Positions 6,570-8,097 of a stretch of DNA of 8,097 nucleotides are shown one piece after another (the stretch's first letter is position 1; every line of letters starts with the position of its first letter). Source of the stretch: Pseudomonas sp. Its GTDB lineage: Bacteria; Pseudomonadota; Gammaproteobacteria; Pseudomonadales; Pseudomonadaceae. The stretch is from NCBI GenBank assembly GCA_003527165.1, contig DPSI01000600.1:1-8097 (forward strand). The letters run 5' to 3'. A model generated the notes under the pieces. It was not told where the DNA came from. It was given only the letters and a program-made list of their open reading frames with translations, and ran no database searches. Made by a program: the position numbers and the translations under genes.

Positions 6570-6877
6570 CCGAGGCTGATCTGCACTTCCACGCCAGCCG
6601 CAAGATCAAGCTTCATAAGTGCATCGACGGTTTTGTCGGTCGGCTGAACGATGTCCAGCACACGCTTATGAGTACGGATCTCGTACTGGTCGCGCGCGTC
6701 CTTGTTGACGTGCGGAGAAACCAGAACAGTGAACCGCTCTTTGCGGGTCGGCAGTGGAATCGGACCACGCACCTGAGCACCAGTACGTTTCGCGGTTTCC
6801 ACGATTTCCTGGGTTGATTGATCGATCAGGCGATGGTCAAAAGCCTTCAACCGAATACGGATTTGTTGGTTTTGCAT
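6566..6877 (-). CDS. rpsJ: 30S ribosomal protein S10 (NusE)
   Basis: S10 sits in the 30S head. As NusE it also pairs with NusB and contacts NusG in antitermination and transcription-translation coupling. The protein begins [15 protein letters not shown] and ends EVQISLG. With the ATG at 6877 it is 103 aa, the usual family length. The frame can be extended six codons upstream to a TTG at 6895, but that adds residues absent from the family and ignores the GAGG site 5 nt before the chosen ATG. The central rRNA-reaching loop around [15 protein letters not shown] is intact. It is the first gene after the promoter. The spacer to rplC is 81 nt, unusually long for this cluster, and its stop codon lies in a hairpin (6551-6569). 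Confidence 0.98.
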
Positions 6878-6935
6878 TTTGACCTCAGACTCCAATTAGC
6901 CATCCCTACCAAACGCAATACGCCCGGTAAAAGGA
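6878..6935 (-). promoter_or_regulatory. Short 5' leader of the S10 operon
   Basis: About 58 nt lie between the predicted transcription start and the rpsJ ATG. The leader ends in a clear Shine-Dalgarno GAGG (6886-6883), 5 nt before the ATG. The E. coli S10 leader is about 170 nt and carries the L4-responsive hairpins and attenuator. Nothing of that size fits here, and no U-tract hairpin is seen. CCTCC near the predicted 5' end (6937-6933) could pair weakly with the GAGG, but the pairing is only 4 bp. Confidence 0.6.
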
Positions 6936-6941
6936 GGCGCA

Positions 6942-6970
6942 ATTGTACGGATGCGTCCAGGGGGTGTCAA
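6942..6970 (-). promoter_or_regulatory. S10 operon sigma-70 promoter
   Basis: On the minus strand a perfect -35 TTGACA (6970-6965) is followed by a 17-nt spacer and a -10 TACAAT (6947-6942), which is 5/6 to consensus. The predicted start of transcription is near 6935. The stretch just upstream (about 6971-6992) is AT-rich and could act as an UP element, overlapping the T tract of the tuf terminator. The position, right after that terminator and before rpsJ, makes it the obvious promoter for the ribosomal protein cluster. Confidence 0.9.
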
Positions 6971-6987
6971 TAAATGATCAACAATAG

Positions 6988-7011
6988 AAAAAGGGCCCCG
7001 AAGGGCCCTTT
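6988..7011 (-). terminator. Rho-independent terminator after tuf
   Basis: On the minus strand a perfect 9-bp stem (AAAGGGCCC / GGGCCCTTT) closes a TTCG tetraloop, and the right arm runs into five T residues (6992-6988). The structure starts 15 nt after the tuf stop. Read on the plus strand the downstream arm ends in only three T, so it is best suited to minus-strand transcription. It should end most str-operon transcripts before the S10 promoter. Confidence 0.93.
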
Positions 7012-7026
7012 CCGATATCGAAAATA

Positions 7027-8097
7027 TTATTCGATGATCTTGGCAACCACGCCGGCACCAACGGTACGACCACCTTCGCGAATCGCGAAGCGCAGGCCAT
7101 CTTCCATGGCGATCGGAGCGATCAGGGTGACAACCATCTTGATGTTGTCGCCCGGCATTACCATCTCAACGCCTTCCGGCAATTCGCAGTTACCGGTCAC
7201 GTCAGTGGTCCGGAAGTAGAACTGCGGACGATAGCCCTTGAAGAACGGAGTGTGACGACCACCTTCTTCTTTGCTCAGTACGTAGACTTCGCCTTCGAAT
7301 TTGGTGTGCGGCTTGATGGTGCCCGGCTTGGCCAGAACCTGACCACGCTCGACGTCATCACGCTTGGTGCCACGCAGCAGCACGCCGACGTTCTCACCAG
7401 CGCGACCTTCGTCGAGCAACTTGCGGAACATTTCAACGCCGGTGCAGGTGGTCTTGGTCGTGGCGCGGATACCCACGATTTCGATTTCTTCCTGAACCTT
7501 GACGATGCCGCGCTCGACACGACCAGTCACAACGGTACCGCGGCCGGAGATCGAGAACACGTCTTCGATCGGCATCAGGAACGGCTTGTCGATGGCACGC
7601 TCGGGTTCCGGAATGTAGCTATCCAGAGTCTCGACCAGCTTGCGCACGGCCGATACACCCATCTCGTTGTCATCCTGGCCGTTCAGAGCCATCAGAGCGG
7701 AACCGATGATGATCGGAGTGTCGTCACCCGGGAAGTCGTAAGTCGACAGCAGGTCACGCACTTCCATCTCGACCAGCTCCAGCAGCTCAGCGTCGTCCAC
7801 CATGTCAGCTTTGTTCAGGAAGACAACGATGTAAGGAACGCCAACCTGACGGGACAGCAGGATGTGCTCGCGAGTCTGCGGCATGGGGCCGTCAGCAGCG
7901 GAGCAAACCAGGATCGCACCGTCCATCTGAGCAGCACCAGTGATCATGTTCTTCACATAGTCAGCGTGGCCCGGGCAGTCAACGTGCGCGTAGTGACGGA
8001 TCGAGGAATCGTATTCAACGTGGGAGGTGTTGATGGTGATACCACGAGCCTTCTCTTCCGGCGCGTTGTCGATCTGCGAGAAGTCACGCGCAGAGCC
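7027..8097 (-). CDS. tuf: Elongation factor Tu (EF-Tu), N-terminus cut by the window edge
   Basis: EF-Tu is the cytoplasmic GTPase that delivers aminoacyl-tRNA to the ribosomal A site. The frame is open to the window edge and gives 356 residues ending VVAKIIE with a TAA stop. The family is usually 397 aa, so about 41 residues, including the P-loop GHVDHGKT, lie outside. Visible GTPase motifs are switch I RGITINT, switch II DCPGHAD (catalytic His about residue 85) and NKAD for guanine specificity (about residue 136). Domains 2 and 3 follow intact. A GTG at 7956 lies inside the GTPase domain and is not the start. A strong terminator follows the stop, and rpsJ lies 149 nt downstream, so this should be the str-operon copy (rpsL-rpsG-fusA-tuf). 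Many proteobacteria carry two near-identical tuf genes, so the A/B label is inferred from position only. Identity is very secure. Confidence 0.98.
   Translation of the reverse strand, partial: GSARDFSQIDNAPEEKARGITINTSHVEYDSSIRHYAHVDCPGHADYVKNMITGAAQMDGAILVCSAADGPMPQTREHILLSRQVGVPYIVVFLNKADMVDDAELLELVEMEVRDLLSTYDFPGDDTPIIIGSALMALNGQDDNEMGVSAVRKLVETLDSYIPEPERAIDKPFLMPIEDVFSISGRGTVVTGRVERGIVKVQEEIEIVGIRATTKTTCTGVEMFRKLLDEGRAGENVGVLLRGTKRDDVERGQVLAKPGTIKPHTKFEGEVYVLSKEEGGRHTPFFKGYRPQFYFRTTDVTGNCELPEGVEMVMPGDNIKMVVTLIAPIAMEDGLRFAIREGGRTVGAGVVAKIIE

Noticed and set aside
6878..6895. N-terminal extension of S10 by six codons from a TTG
   Set aside because: The ATG at 6877 gives the usual 103-aa protein with GAGG at good spacing.
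1..8097. Mobile element, CRISPR array, tRNA, or a new accessory system
   Set aside because: No transposase, terminal repeats, regularly spaced repeats or tRNA-like folds were seen; the window is filled by conserved ribosomal genes in standard order.

Overview
This window holds the S10 and spc ribosomal protein gene clusters of a gamma-proteobacterium, all on the minus strand. The proteins read like Pseudomonas in the broad sense (Pseudomonas or Stutzerimonas): L29 of 63 aa, S17 of 88 aa, a 101-aa zinc-free S14, L16 of 137 aa, and tuf directly upstream of rpsJ. The genus is an inference from remembered family sequences, not a database search; related marine gamma-proteobacteria are possible.

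In transcription order (high to low coordinates) the layout is as follows. The window opens with the last 356 codons of tuf (EF-Tu, end of the str operon), closed by a strong UUCG-loop terminator. A near-consensus sigma-70 promoter and a short leader follow. Next come the S10 genes rpsJ, rplC, rplD, rplW, rplB, rpsS, rplV, rpsC, rplP, rpmC and rpsQ, then the spc genes rplN, rplX, rplE, rpsN and the first 32 codons of rpsH. No clear promoter or terminator was found between rpsQ and rplN (23 nt), so S10 and spc probably form one transcription unit.

Most genes are 11 to 23 nt apart or overlap (rplD/rplW by 4 nt, rplP/rpmC by 1 nt), with Shine-Dalgarno sequences in or next to the upstream stop codons. 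This fits translational coupling of proteins needed in equal amounts. The products belong to both subunits: decoding-head proteins (S3, S10, S14, S19), the exit tunnel (L4, L22, L23, L29), the peptidyl-transferase surroundings (L2, L3, L16), the central protuberance (L5), and early assembly proteins (L24, S17, S8).

The gene content is highly conserved and ordinary. No mobile element, CRISPR array, tRNA or rRNA was seen, and the long plus-strand ORFs are shadows of the ribosomal genes. What deserves a second look is in the spacers: (1) the 184-nt rpsN-rpsH gap, with a perfect 13-bp hairpin, a plausible internal promoter and a terminator-like hairpin just before the rpsH ribosome site; (2) the 81-nt rpsJ-rplC gap, where sequence right after the rpsJ stop can pair with the rplC Shine-Dalgarno and competes with a local hairpin; (3) a hairpin over the rplE start codon, the position where S8 represses the spc operon in E. 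coli; (4) an S10 leader of only about 58 nt, too short for an E. coli-type L4 attenuator.
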